A stretch of 41,990 bases of DNA, taken from contig JAHIWM010000175.1 of NCBI GenBank assembly GCA_018815765.1, positions 1 through 41,990 on the forward strand. The letters are read 5' to 3'. Below the pieces are notes generated by a model, which saw nothing but the letters and a program-made list of their open reading frames with translations, was not told the DNA's origin and made no database searches. Numbering within the stretch: the first letter of the stretch is position 1; each line of letters begins with the position of its first letter. Below are positions 1 through 8,474 of the stretch, one piece after another. This DNA comes from Gammaproteobacteria bacterium (GTDB lineage Bacteria; Pseudomonadota; Gammaproteobacteria; Enterobacterales; Alteromonadaceae). The translations under genes were made by a program, and so were the position numbers.

Positions 1-89
1 CCAGCAAACTAGCGACTGAATTTGCTAACAACTTTAAGAAATACGATGTATCTGATGCCATCCGCAATGCAGGTCCAAAAGTAGTTTAA
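1..89 (+). CDS. pckA: Phosphoenolpyruvate carboxykinase (ATP), C-terminal end only
   Basis: Only the last 28 codons are present, read in the frame that ends with TAA at 87-89. The visible tail contains FANNFKKYDVSDAI and ends AGPKVV, which resembles the C-terminus of ATP-dependent PEP carboxykinase, the enzyme that makes PEP from oxaloacetate in gluconeogenesis. The position next to envZ-ompR matches the enterobacterial order pck-envZ-ompR-greB and supports the call. The catalytic part lies outside the window, so the identification rests on a short tail plus synteny. Confidence 0.75.
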   Translation, partial: SKLATEFANNFKKYDVSDAIRNAGPKVV

Positions 90-104
90 GCTGTTGATTT
101 GATG

Positions 105-132
105 AAAAAGGCTCCTATCGGAGCCTTTTTTT
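105..132. terminator. Bidirectional intrinsic terminator between pckA and envZ
   Basis: An 11-bp perfect stem (AAAAAGGCTCC / GGAGCCTTTTT) encloses the loop TATC and is followed by T residues. The arms begin with A and end with T, so both strands have a U-tract after the hairpin. It can therefore serve the convergent pckA (plus) and envZ (minus) transcripts. Confidence 0.9.
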
Positions 133-140
133 ATTCTGTT

Positions 141-1460
141 TTAACCAGGTATTTTGGTCTGATTCAACGGAAAATACACAGTGACCACCAAGCCGCCGTA
201 CGCATGGTTATGCATACTGATTTGGCCATGGTGCATATCAACAATCTTTTTAATAATAGCCAAACCTAAACCTGAACCACCACTGCCACGGGCTGTATCA
301 CCCTGCGCAAAAGGCTCAAACATACGCTGCATTTCATGCTCAGGAATACCAGGACCATGATCCCGCACCTGCACATAGACCTTACGGCTGGCGCGCTCCA
401 CGCCTGTGGTCACTTCAATAGCACCATCAGAATATTTCAGTGCATTTTCAATCAGATTATTCAGCACACGTTTGATCGCAATACGACGCAGCGGCACCAG
501 TGGTAAAGGCTCGCAGAGGCTGGCATTAATTTCACGTTTCTGTAGTCTGTCGGCACTAATTTGTTCCTGCACCAACAGGTTTAAATCTTCTTCATCCAGC
601 GCTTCTTCTTTGTGATGGCGAATGTAGTCAATAAACTGATCGATAATGGCATTCATATCTTCGATATCACTGACAATACCATCTTTAATCCAGCTGTCCT
701 GTTCACTGACCATTTCACTGGCCAGGCGAATGCGGGTTAAAGGAGTGCGCAAATCGTGCGACACACCGGCCATTAACAAAGCCCGGTCTTTTTCCAGTTG
801 ACTGATGCCCTTAGCCATACGGTTAAAGGCCTGAGTCACTGCCACTATTTCAGTCGAACCATGCTCAGGCAAAGGATCTGGCATTTCGCCGCGCCCTACT
901 TTCAGTGCGGCTTGTTGCAAGCCTTGCAAAGGTCTGTTGAGCTGGCGCGCAAATAACCAGCCGCCCGCCACACTTAAAAAACCTATGACAAAAACATAAA
1001 TCTTCAGCGGTGAAAAGTCGGTTTCATCCAGGCCAGTTAAAGGCACTTTCACCCAATACTGTGGCGCTTGCGGCGGTTTCACCCAAAAAGCATAGCTGTT
1101 TTGCTGTGCAATACGGACTTCGGCAGGCCCCCCCAATTCCTTCGACATTTCGTCGGAAAAATAGGGGTAATAGCTGGCATCATTTAAGCCATTTAAAGGC
1201 GCGGTGGCATCGGTATACACCTCAATGCCTGTAGCTTGCTGGAATCTTTTGGTCAGCTCTTCTGACAACAGCACATCACTGTGCTCCACGTCGATAAAAA
1301 CCACTTTAATTTGTTTGGCAATCAGATGGTTAATTTGCTGATAGCTGGGTTTAATCACGTAATAAACCACGGATAAATACGACACCAACTGATTAATCAG
1401 CAATAGAATGCCAATCAGAAAGACCGTCTGACCAAAAGCGCTGCGCGGAAACAAACGCAT
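141..1460 (-). CDS. envZ: Osmolarity sensor histidine kinase EnvZ
   Basis: A 439-residue inner-membrane sensor kinase that phosphorylates and dephosphorylates OmpR in response to osmotic or envelope conditions. A transmembrane segment at about residues 12-35 precedes a periplasmic sensor region (about 40-150). A second membrane segment (about 152-170) leads into a HAMP linker. The H-box is [15 protein letters not shown] with the phospho-accepting His at about 235. The N box (LIENALKYS), the G1 box (DHGPGIP) and the G2 box ([11 protein letters not shown]) of the ATPase domain follow. Its ATG directly follows the ompR stop codon (TAA-ATG), so the two genes are co-transcribed and probably translationally coupled. 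Length and domain order match the family. Confidence 0.95.
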   Translation of the reverse strand: MRLFPRSAFGQTVFLIGILLLINQLVSYLSVVYYVIKPSYQQINHLIAKQIKVVFIDVEHSDVLLSEELTKRFQQATGIEVYTDATAPLNGLNDASYYPYFSDEMSKELGGPAEVRIAQQNSYAFWVKPPQAPQYWVKVPLTGLDETDFSPLKIYVFVIGFLSVAGGWLFARQLNRPLQGLQQAALKVGRGEMPDPLPEHGSTEIVAVTQAFNRMAKGISQLEKDRALLMAGVSHDLRTPLTRIRLASEMVSEQDSWIKDGIVSDIEDMNAIIDQFIDYIRHHKEEALDEEDLNLLVQEQISADRLQKREINASLCEPLPLVPLRRIAIKRVLNNLIENALKYSDGAIEVTTGVERASRKVYVQVRDHGPGIPEHEMQRMFEPFAQGDTARGSGGSGLGLAIIKKIVDMHHGQISMHNHAYGGLVVTVYFPLNQTKIPG

Positions 1461-2186
1461 TTAGCTGACGGCACCATCAGGCACAAAGACATAACCCAAA
1501 CCCCAGACGGTTTGAATATAACGTGGGTTAGTCGGGTCGTCTTCCAGCATACGGCGCAAGCGGGATACCTGTACGTCGATACTGCGCTCCATGGCTGAAT
1601 AATCACGGCCACGGGCCATATTCATCAGCTTGTCACGCGACAAAGGCTCACGGGCATGAGTGACTAGAACTTTCAGTACCGCAAATTCACCGCTGGTTAA
1701 AGGCATCAGCTCATCGCCTTTGCGCATTTCGCGGGTCGCCAGATTAAACACAAAAGGACCAAACTTGACCTGGCTTTCTTCCACTGCAGGCGCACCAGGT
1801 AGCTCTTTTGATTTACGGCGCAATACGGCGCGGATACGGGCTAATAATTCACGAGGGTTAAAAGGTTTAGGCAGGTAATCGTCAGCGCCCATTTCCAGAC
1901 CAATAATACGGTCCACTTCGTCGCCTTTGGCGGTCAGCATAATGATAGGAATTTCATTTTCCTGTTGACGCAGCTTGCGGCAAATAGATAAACCATCTTC
2001 GCCTGGCAGCATCAGATCCAGCACCACCAGATGGAAGTTTTCGCGCTCCATTAAACGCTGCATTTGCTCAAAGTTGGCGGAGGTACGGACAATATAACCT
2101 TGCTCCACCAGATAACGTTCTAATAAAGAACGTAATCTCATGTCATCGTCTACGACTAAAATTTTTGTTGTTTCTTGTCCGAGCAT
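1461..2186 (-). CDS. ompR: Response regulator OmpR
   Basis: A 241-residue cytoplasmic response regulator with an N-terminal receiver domain and a C-terminal winged-helix DNA-binding domain, the partner of EnvZ. The acidic pocket VVDDD is at about 11-15. The phospho-acceptor Asp is in VVLDLMLPG (D57), and the conserved Lys is in MLTAKGDE. The C-terminal half carries the OmpR/PhoB features RDKLMNMARGRDYS and SIDVQVSRLRRMLE and ends with the typical WGLGYVF hairpin. The start is supported by GGAGGG a few bases upstream. A terminator for the preceding lipoprotein gene sits just upstream, so ompR-envZ probably has its own promoter in 2187-2222 or in the hairpin region. Confidence 0.97.
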   Translation of the reverse strand: MLGQETTKILVVDDDMRLRSLLERYLVEQGYIVRTSANFEQMQRLMERENFHLVVLDLMLPGEDGLSICRKLRQQENEIPIIMLTAKGDEVDRIIGLEMGADDYLPKPFNPRELLARIRAVLRRKSKELPGAPAVEESQVKFGPFVFNLATREMRKGDELMPLTSGEFAVLKVLVTHAREPLSRDKLMNMARGRDYSAMERSIDVQVSRLRRMLEDDPTNPRYIQTVWGLGYVFVPDGAVS

Positions 2187-2222
2187 ACAAATCCCTCCGC
2201 AAAGTGAATAGCACTATAAACG

Positions 2223-2256
2223 AAAAACCCGGAGCATGGAGGGCATGCGCCGGGTT
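2223..2256 (-). terminator. Intrinsic terminator downstream of the small lipoprotein gene
   Basis: On the minus strand an interrupted stem (AACCCGG / CCGGGTT with inner GCATG / CATGC) is followed by TTTTTCG. It lies between the end of the lipoprotein gene and the start of ompR, so it should separate the two transcripts. Confidence 0.75.
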
Positions 2257-2285
2257 CAGTTGTTACAAAGTTTGTCAGTCGGGAA

Positions 2286-2489
2286 TTATTCAGGTTGCAC
2301 CTTCTCTACTTTACGCAGCGGCGGATTCATCCAAACCACATGACCGGTATGAGCACTCAGTCGCGTGGAGTTTTCCTGTTTCTCTAAGGTCTTTTGATCA
2401 ATCACATAAGCGTAATCTGGCGCTGAGCTGCACCCTGTCATCACAAGAGCCGTAGCAAGGACTATCAGACCTGTTAATTTTGCTTTCAT
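2286..2489 (-). CDS. Small lipoprotein of unknown function
   Basis: A 67-residue protein with an N-terminal signal (MKAKLTGLIVLATALVM) and a lipobox ending in TGC, so the mature protein would begin at Cys20 with lipid attached. The rest is short and polar, with no domain I recognise. A strong Shine-Dalgarno AAAGGAGG precedes the ATG. It has its own terminator before ompR and faces greB across an AT-rich divergent intergenic region. I see no basis for a function. Lipidation is inferred from the lipobox, and the residues after Cys (SSA) would favour outer-membrane sorting. Confidence 0.75.
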   Translation of the reverse strand: MKAKLTGLIVLATALVMTGCSSAPDYAYVIDQKTLEKQENSTRLSAHTGHVVWMNPPLRKVEKVQPE

Positions 2490-2791
2490 TGTTGGCCTCC
2501 TTTGTTAAGCACAATTTCACTATAGTTGGCCTCATGGAATTCGCATAGCATATTTTTATTACATCTAAATGACAGCAAGTAATTTTTTTGAATTATTTTT
2601 CAAATAATACATAAGCAATTGATTTGAAAAATATTTTATTTTTTTATTTCGTCACAAAAGAAAATAGGATTTTTTAAGCCTCTGAGTTATCTGGTGAAAT
2701 TTATGACCTTCTCTTTCCACTTCGCTGTGAAATGGTTATAAAGTCAGACCAGAACAGGGGTCTTTCTTTTTCAAATCAATCATCGGAAAAC
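2490..2791. promoter_or_regulatory. AT-rich divergent intergenic region between the lipoprotein gene and greB
   Basis: About 300 bp without a gene. The central part (about 2540-2670) is very AT-rich with A/T runs and holds a 12-bp perfect inverted repeat (listed separately). It must contain promoters for the leftward lipoprotein gene and probably for rightward greB. I could not pick out convincing -35/-10 pairs. Upstream of greB an in-frame ATG at 2732 would extend the protein by 20 residues that do not look like GreB. Confidence 0.5.
2594..2633. repeat. 12-bp perfect inverted repeat in the greB upstream region
   Basis: TATTTTTCAAAT at 2594-2605 is the exact reverse complement of ATTTGAAAAATA at 2622-2633, with a 16-base spacer. 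A shorter nested inverted repeat, TTTGAA / TTCAAA (2587-2592 / 2599-2604), overlaps the left arm. It could be a protein-binding site or a weak hairpin. Because the region is AT-rich, chance is possible. Confidence 0.5.
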
Positions 2792-3277
2792 ATGAGTAAA
2801 ACAGAGTTAGTCACCCGTGAAGGTTATGAAGCCTTGCAACAGGAATTAAACCATTTATGGCGGGAAAAACGCCCGGATACCACGGCTAAAGTCGCATGGG
2901 CGGCCAGCCTGGGCGATAGATCAGAGAATGCGGACTACAAGTACAATAAACAGCTTTTACGAGAAATTGACAGACGAATCAGATACTTAAGAAAGCGTTT
3001 GGAAGTAATTAAAGTAGTAGATTATGCACCGCAACAGGATGGCAGGGTATTTTTTGGCGCCTGGGTAGAAATTGAAAATAACGAAGGCGAACAGCTGACG
3101 TTTCGGATTGTCGGGCCTGATGAAATTTATGGCCGCAATGATTACATTTCGATAGATGCGCCTATGGCCCGTGCTTTAATAAAAAAACAAGTAGATGATG
3201 AAGTACAAGTGCCCACTCCCACCGGCATGAAAGAATGGTGGATTAACAGAATCTGGTATCCCCAGCAAAAAAGCTAA
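2792..3277 (+). CDS. greB: Transcript cleavage factor GreB
   Basis: GreB binds the RNA polymerase secondary channel and stimulates cleavage of backtracked RNA. From the chosen start (MSKTELVTREGYEALQQEL) the protein has 161 residues, close to the usual GreB length of about 158. The N-terminal coiled coil contains the acidic tip GDRSENADYKYNKQLLREID. The C-terminal FKBP-like domain contains FRIVGPDEI and ends with W-rich ISIDAP / MKEWWINRIWYP. An upstream ATG at 2732 would add a polar 20-residue extension not typical of the family, so 2792 is preferred although its ribosome binding site is weak (GGA nearby). The synteny greB / ompR-envZ is conserved in gammaproteobacteria. Confidence 0.95.
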   Translation: MSKTELVTREGYEALQQELNHLWREKRPDTTAKVAWAASLGDRSENADYKYNKQLLREIDRRIRYLRKRLEVIKVVDYAPQQDGRVFFGAWVEIENNEGEQLTFRIVGPDEIYGRNDYISIDAPMARALIKKQVDDEVQVPTPTGMKEWWINRIWYPQQKS

Positions 3278-3285
3278 GGTGTGTT

Positions 3286-4650
3286 ATGTATCAGCAAGTA
3301 GTGAGTCAACAACAGCAGTATTTTGCCAGCGGCGTGACCAAAGATCTGAGCTGGCGTAAGCAGCAACTAAAACAACTTCAGTTATTACTGAGTACGCATG
3401 AAAGCGAGCTATTACAAGCCTTACAACAGGACTTAGGAAAACCAGCCTTTGAAGCTATGCTCAGCGAAATCAACTACCTGCATACCGACATTAAACATTG
3501 CCTGAAAAAGCTAAACAGCTGGGCCAGACCTCGCAGGGTTGGCACCGGGCTTCGGACCTTTCCTTCTATGGCCTTTATTCAGCCTGAGCCTTATGGTTCT
3601 GTGCTTATTATCAGCGCCTGGAACTACCCACTGCAGCTGGCATTGGCACCTTTAGTTGCGGTGTTATCGGCTGGTAACTGTGCTGTGGTAAAACCCTCTG
3701 AATTAGCTCCTGCTACATCAGCAATAATGGCCCGTCTGCTCCCCTTGTTTCTGGATAAAGAGGCAGTGATAGTAGTAGAAGGAGGCGTGGCTGAGACCAC
3801 AGAGCTGTTGAAGCTGCCTTTTGATCATATTATGTACACGGGCAATGGTCAGGTCGGCAAAATTGTGCTGCGCGCCGCCGCTGAACATTTAACGCCTGTC
3901 ACTTTGGAGTTAGGTGGCAAAAGCCCTGTTTATGTCGATAGCAGTGCCGATTTAAAACTGACAGCCCAGCGCATTGCCTGGGGCAAGTGGCTGAACGCCG
4001 GACAAACCTGTATAGCACCGGATTATATTCTGGCGCATAAAGATATAGCCCAGGCTCTGGCTGACGAAATTAAGGCGCAGTTACTACAGATGTATGGCAG
4101 CGATCCTAAACTCAGCCCGGATTATGGCCGCATGATCAACCAGCGTCATTTACAGCGTGTGCACAGTTACCTTGATGGCATTGATGTTTATTGTGGTGGC
4201 GCTGTGGATGCAGAGCAGCTGTATTTCAGCCCTACGTTGGTGTTGGACCCGCCGCTTGATAGCCGCCTGATGACAGAAGAAATTTTTGGCCCTGTGTTAC
4301 CTCTGCTTCCTATCAGTAGTTTTGATGCCGCTGTACGTTTTGTGCAAAAGCGCGATAAGCCACTGTCGGCCTATTTGTTTAGTAATAACAGCTCGCAACA
4401 GCAGCAGTGGGTAGAACAAATAAGCAGTGGCAGTCAGTGTATTAACGATGTGCTGATGTTTATGGCGGTGTCTGAACTTCCTTTTGGTGGCGTAGGTCCG
4501 AGTGGCATGGGACAGTATTCAGGCAAAGCAGGCTTTGAGCAGTTCAGTCATCTGAAGTCTGTACTAAAACGTCCACTCTGGCCTGAACCTCCGGTTCGCT
4601 TTGCCCCTTATGCCGACTGGAAACGTAAAGTACTGGGCTGGCTGAGCTAG
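3286..4650 (+). CDS. Aldehyde dehydrogenase, class 3 / coniferyl aldehyde dehydrogenase-like
   Basis: A 454-residue NAD(P)-dependent aldehyde dehydrogenase that oxidises an aldehyde to the acid. The nucleotide-binding region has SAWNYPLQLALAPLV and VVKPSELAPATS. The general base Glu is in LELGGKSP (about E208), and the catalytic Cys is in NAGQTCIAPDYI (about C242). The C-terminal motif EIFGPVLPLLP is present. The relatively short N-terminus and the sequence around the active site resemble the fatty-aldehyde/coniferyl-aldehyde branch (class 3) more than class 1/2 enzymes; the substrate cannot be told from sequence. It starts 8 bases after greB with AAGGTG as ribosome binding site, so it may be co-transcribed with greB. 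The hydrophobic, aromatic C-terminal end (about 430-454) may mediate membrane association, as in class 3 enzymes. Confidence 0.88.
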   Translation: MYQQVVSQQQQYFASGVTKDLSWRKQQLKQLQLLLSTHESELLQALQQDLGKPAFEAMLSEINYLHTDIKHCLKKLNSWARPRRVGTGLRTFPSMAFIQPEPYGSVLIISAWNYPLQLALAPLVAVLSAGNCAVVKPSELAPATSAIMARLLPLFLDKEAVIVVEGGVAETTELLKLPFDHIMYTGNGQVGKIVLRAAAEHLTPVTLELGGKSPVYVDSSADLKLTAQRIAWGKWLNAGQTCIAPDYILAHKDIAQALADEIKAQLLQMYGSDPKLSPDYGRMINQRHLQRVHSYLDGIDVYCGGAVDAEQLYFSPTLVLDPPLDSRLMTEEIFGPVLPLLPISSFDAAVRFVQKRDKPLSAYLFSNNSSQQQQWVEQISSGSQCINDVLMFMAVSELPFGGVGPSGMGQYSGKAGFEQFSHLKSVLKRPLWPEPPVRFAPYADWKRKVLGWLS

Positions 4651-4792
4651 CCATCTAGTGCAGAGTAGCGACGCTTCAGCGTTTTGCTATTGGATTTTTT
4701 AGCCTTAACAGTGGACAATTGCCGCAGTTGATAAGAACCAGTCTGGCTTTTACTTGATGTAAGGTCGCCAGATGCTAAGGAAGCTTTAAGTT

Positions 4793-7120
4793 ATGTCTAT
4801 GATCATTAAACAAATTGCTCTGGAAATTTCAGCACGCCCAGAGCAGGTTGCTGCAGCTATTCAGCTGATGGATGAAGGCGCTACTGTGCCTTTTATCGCC
4901 CGTTATCGTAAAGAAGTGACAGGTGGCCTGGATGATACCCAGCTGCGTAATCTGGATGTACGTTTAACTTACTTACGTGAGCTGGAAGATAGACGCCAGG
5001 TCATTATCAAAACCATAGATGAACAAGGCAAACTGACGCCGGAACTGAAGCAGGAATTATTGGCCGCTGACAATAAGACCCGTTTAGAAGATTTGTATTT
5101 ACCTTACAAAGCCAAACGCCGCACCAAAGGCCAGATTGCTATTGAAGCAGGTTTAGAGCCTTTAGCAGACGCTTTATTTAACGATCCGACCTTAGTACCG
5201 GAGCAACAAGCGGAGAGCTACTTCAATGTCGAAGCTGGTTTTGCTGATGCCAAAGCTGTGCTTGATGGTGTGAAATACATTTTGATGGAACGTTTTGCTG
5301 AAGATGCTGCTTTGCTGGCGAAATTACGTCGTCATTTAAGCCAGAACGCTGTGTTAAAAAGCAGCATGGTTGCTGGTAAAGAGCAGGAAGGCGCTAAATT
5401 CCGCGATTATTTTGAGCACAAAGAATCCTTTAAATCTGTGCCGTCACACCGCGCTTTGGCTATGTTCCGTGGCCGTAACGAAGGTATTTTAAACCTGCAG
5501 TTGCAACCAGACGCCGACGATACTTCAGCTCATGCTGTGTGTGAACAAATGATTGCCAATCACTTTGATGTGCGCCAGCAAGGCCGGGCAGCAGACGACT
5601 TCCTGCGCACCGCTGTGCAGTGGACCTGGAAAGTGAAGTTACACCTGCATTTAGAAAACGATTTATTAGGCGAATTACGTGAGCAAGCCGAAGAAGAAGC
5701 CATTAAGGTGTTTGCCCGTAACTTAAAAGACTTACTGATGGCAGCTCCTGCTGGTATGCGTGCCACCCTGGCACTGGACCCTGGTTTACGTACAGGCGTA
5801 AAAGTCACGGCTATTGATGAAACCGGCAAGCTGGTGGATCAAACCACTATATTCCCGCATGCACCACAAAATCACTGGGACAAATCGGTTCGCACTTTAG
5901 CGGCTTTAGCTAAACAACATAAAATTGAGCTGATTGCTATTGGTAACGGTACAGCTTCGCGCGAAACCGACAAGTTAGCGGCCGATGTGATTAAGCTGCT
6001 GCCAGAGCAAAATATCAGCAAAATCATGGTGTCAGAAGCAGGTGCTTCGGTGTATTCAGCTTCTGAACTGGCCTCACAGGAATTCCCGGATCTGGATGTA
6101 TCCTTACGGGGCGCTGTCTCTATCGGCCGTCGTTTACAAGATCCGTTGGCTGAACTGGTTAAAGTTGAGCCTAAAGCTATAGGTGTGGGCCAGTATCAAC
6201 ATGACGTTAACCAAAGCTTGTTAGCGAAGTCTCTGGACGCCGTAGTCGAAGACTGTGTAAACGCCGTAGGTGTCGATTTAAATATGGCCTCTGTGCCTTT
6301 GTTGTCCCGTGTTGCTGGTTTAAATAAAACCCTGGCGCAAAACATTGTGGTCTACCGCGATACTCATGGTCGTTTCCAACAACGCAAAGACTTGCTCAAA
6401 GTAGCGCGTTTAGGCCCTAAAGCCTATGAACAGGCGGCTGGTTTCCTGCGGATCAACAAAGGTTCAGATCCATTGGATTCCTCTTCTGTTCACCCTGAAG
6501 CTTATCCTTTAGTGGAAAAAATTCTGGCTAAATTTGCTCAGCCAATCGAGCAACTGCTTGGCAACAGCGCTTTCTTAAAAAGCCTGAATCCTGCTGATTT
6601 TGTGGATGAACATTTTGGTTTGCCTACAGTAGAAGACGTGATTAAAGAGCTGGATAAACCGGGTCGTGATCCTCGCCCTGAGTTTAAAACCGCTGTATTT
6701 AAAGATGGCGTCGAAACTATGGCCGACTTAAAGCCAGGTATGTTACTGGAAGGCGTAGTCACCAACGTCACCAATTTTGGTGCTTTTGTTGATATAGGTG
6801 TGCATCAGGACGGCTTAGTGCATATTTCTTCTTTAACCGACAAGTTTGTATCCGACCCACATCAGGTGGTCAAAGCAGGCGATATCGTCAAAGTGAAAGT
6901 GCTGGAAGTAGAACTGGACCGTAAACGTATTGCCCTGACGATGCGCATGGATGAGCAACCTGCAGTGAAAGGTCCTGGTGGTGCAGGAAAAGATGCGCCA
7001 CGTTCTTCAGGTTCTGGCGCAAATCAGAGTAGACCGGCGAAAGCTGCAAAAACTGTTGAAACGCCTAATGCAGCTATGGGTGACGCCTTCGCTCAGGCCT
7101 TTGCCAAAATGAAGAAGTAA
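4793..7120 (+). CDS. tex: Tex family RNA-binding transcription accessory protein
   Basis: A 775-residue cytoplasmic nucleic-acid-binding protein of the Tex/YhgF family, related to eukaryotic Spt6. The N-terminal helical domain contains [17 protein letters not shown] YqgF/RNase H-like domain starts around [13 protein letters not shown] (about 325). A helix-hairpin-helix region lies around [20 protein letters not shown] and [12 protein letters not shown]. An S1 domain at about 645-720 ([30 protein letters not shown]) is followed by a low-complexity Gly/Ser/Ala tail. Length and order fit the family. AAGGAAG precedes the ATG at 4793; a second ATG two codons in is also possible. It ends before a strong bidirectional terminator. 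Confidence 0.96.
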   Translation: MSMIIKQIALEISARPEQVAAAIQLMDEGATVPFIARYRKEVTGGLDDTQLRNLDVRLTYLRELEDRRQVIIKTIDEQGKLTPELKQELLAADNKTRLEDLYLPYKAKRRTKGQIAIEAGLEPLADALFNDPTLVPEQQAESYFNVEAGFADAKAVLDGVKYILMERFAEDAALLAKLRRHLSQNAVLKSSMVAGKEQEGAKFRDYFEHKESFKSVPSHRALAMFRGRNEGILNLQLQPDADDTSAHAVCEQMIANHFDVRQQGRAADDFLRTAVQWTWKVKLHLHLENDLLGELREQAEEEAIKVFARNLKDLLMAAPAGMRATLALDPGLRTGVKVTAIDETGKLVDQTTIFPHAPQNHWDKSVRTLAALAKQHKIELIAIGNGTASRETDKLAADVIKLLPEQNISKIMVSEAGASVYSASELASQEFPDLDVSLRGAVSIGRRLQDPLAELVKVEPKAIGVGQYQHDVNQSLLAKSLDAVVEDCVNAVGVDLNMASVPLLSRVAGLNKTLAQNIVVYRDTHGRFQQRKDLLKVARLGPKAYEQAAGFLRINKGSDPLDSSSVHPEAYPLVEKILAKFAQPIEQLLGNSAFLKSLNPADFVDEHFGLPTVEDVIKELDKPGRDPRPEFKTAVFKDGVETMADLKPGMLLEGVVTNVTNFGAFVDIGVHQDGLVHISSLTDKFVSDPHQVVKAGDIVKVKVLEVELDRKRIALTMRMDEQPAVKGPGGAGKDAPRSSGSGANQSRPAKAAKTVETPNAAMGDAFAQAFAKMKK

Positions 7121-7132
7121 TTCGCGTTTTAG

Positions 7133-7170
7133 AAAAAATAAAGGCCGGGAATTCCCGGCCTTTATTTTTT
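7133..7170. terminator. Perfect 38-bp palindrome, bidirectional terminator
   Basis: The sequence is fully self-complementary about its centre (AAAAAATAAAGGCCGGGAA followed by its exact reverse complement). The GC-rich core GGCCGGGAATTCCCGGCC is flanked by A- and T-runs, so it terminates tex on the plus strand and the SprA-like gene on the minus strand. Confidence 0.93.
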
Positions 7171-7180
7171 ATGTTTTAGA

Positions 7181-8068
7181 TTATGCCATTTGCAATAAAG
7201 GCCGCTCTGCAGGCTGAGTCGCTTTAGCGTAAAAACCTGAGATCACATCAGAGCGCAGCGACATTAAAGGGTCACGTTGCAATGATTTAAAATCTGCAGG
7301 TATAAAATCATTGGCTTCATTATTCACAAGCGCTTCATAGGGTTCCCATTCAGCCTCAGAGGATGCTGAACTTTGCGATGCCTGCTCTGGTCTGGCTGTT
7401 GCCATTTGTCCAATTTCAGCTGCTAATTCAGCCTGAGCTTCCATTAAAGTGCGACTGGCCTGAGCTGCTACGGAACGATCTGCATTTGAAGGTTCAGCAG
7501 GTGCCAAAGCCGCTGCTTTGACTTGCTGCATTTTTTGAATAGTAGCGCGTGGATCATTCGGCACTTCAGACACATCAATACGAACTTCACCGCCTACAGC
7601 GTATTGCTGACCGTCAGGGCCTGTTTCGTATTCGTAACTCGGAGCACCAGCATACTGACCGCCTATGGCGGCATGCGCCTGCTCGTGAACTTTAACTTCC
7701 TGATCACGAGCTTTTAATTCTGCAATACGTTGTTGTTCTGCCTGCTCTTCTTTTTGCTGCTGAGGGTCGTCTTTTTCCTCGCCAGAAGCGCTTTGTTTTT
7801 CTTGCTCTGAACCAGATTGCGGGTCTTTTTCAACGACAGCCTGGCGGTATTCCAGACCTTTAGTTTTTACATCTTCATAAGTAGTTGGGGTAGAAGTGTT
7901 GCCGTTGCGACTTTTTTCATCGGCCATCAGGCCTTTTTCAGCAGCGGAACGCTCCATGGCGGCAACAGGTTCAATAACTTCACGGCGCAAGTTATCACGC
8001 CGGGCCATATCCATGGCCGGATTACCAGTGTGCAATGGCACATTTGGGTAATTCGAAGTTAATAACAT
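7181..8068 (-). CDS. SprA-related putative metalloprotease (PF12118-type)
   Basis: A 295-residue protein. The central part contains KVHEQAHAAIGGQYAGAPSY, then YAVGGEVRIDVSEVPNDP, and a helical stretch KMQQVKAAALAPAEPSNADR. These are the hallmark of the SprA-related / putative metalloprotease family. HEQAH is an HExxH motif consistent with zinc binding. The first about 110 residues are low-complexity, rich in Glu, Gln and Lys. There is no signal peptide. It follows the rod-like small gene after a 9-bp gap, and its weak ribosome-binding region overlaps the end of that gene, suggesting coupled translation. The biochemical activity of this family is not established to my knowledge, so protease activity is an inference from HExxH. 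Confidence 0.8.
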   Translation of the reverse strand: MLLTSNYPNVPLHTGNPAMDMARRDNLRREVIEPVAAMERSAAEKGLMADEKSRNGNTSTPTTYEDVKTKGLEYRQAVVEKDPQSGSEQEKQSASGEEKDDPQQQKEEQAEQQRIAELKARDQEVKVHEQAHAAIGGQYAGAPSYEYETGPDGQQYAVGGEVRIDVSEVPNDPRATIQKMQQVKAAALAPAEPSNADRSVAAQASRTLMEAQAELAAEIGQMATARPEQASQSSASSEAEWEPYEALVNNEANDFIPADFKSLQRDPLMSLRSDVISGFYAKATQPAERPLLQMA

Positions 8069-8077
8069 AAAAGCTAT

Positions 8078-8347
8078 TTACACCCTTAAATCAATAATAG
8101 AACCCAACATTTCGTCGGCAGTTTTTACCGTCTTCATATTGGCTTCAGCGTTAATTTGTCCATTACTTAACGTCACCAGACTTTGCTCTATCGATGGACC
8201 AGTACTTGGCTCAACCGGAGTTTCCAGTGCACGCTGATTACTGCTTTGAGCAGTTTGCTGATTTATATTTATGGTCGCTTCAGTCACAGCGTCAGATGCA
8301 CGCTGAAAGCCCTGAAAACCGCTCGTAAAGGCTGAACTGATTTCCAT
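8078..8347 (-). CDS. Small flagellar rod/hook C-terminus-like protein
   Basis: An 89-residue protein from the preferred start MEISSAFTSGF, which has GAGG five bases upstream. An ATG immediately before it, and a longer reading of 117 residues, are also open. The C-terminal 30 residues (QINAEANMKTVKTADEMLGS, then a short IDLRV end) resemble the conserved C-terminal helix of flagellar rod, hook and FlgE/FlgC-type proteins, in which AN-x-K-x-x-x-x-DEML is typical. The middle part is rich in Gln, Ser and Thr. No other flagellar gene is within the window. It is the first gene of a two-gene unit with the SprA-like gene. Assignment to the Flg_bbr_C family is by motif only. Confidence 0.6.
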   Translation of the reverse strand: MEISSAFTSGFQGFQRASDAVTEATININQQTAQSSNQRALETPVEPSTGPSIEQSLVTLSNGQINAEANMKTVKTADEMLGSIIDLRV

Positions 8348-8474
8348 CATGACCTCGTTGACTAATTGAACAGAGTAATTTAACTGGATAATTATTAGCC
8401 ATTTTCCAGAAAAACGAAAGCCTGACGGCAATTATTTGCCACCAAAATGCAGTTTTTTCTAATTTAGTTAAGAT

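Noticed and set aside
4663-4694. Possible terminator after the aldehyde dehydrogenase gene (ACGC TTCA GCGT)
   Set aside because: The stem is only 4 bp with a weak flanking pairing and the T-run is not adjacent, so it was not listed.
8427-8440. Sigma-54-like sequence upstream of the rod-like gene (TGGCAAATAATTGCC on the minus strand)
   Set aside because: The distance between the GG and GC dinucleotides is 9 bases, not the required 10, and the element is a symmetrical palindrome, so I did not call a promoter.
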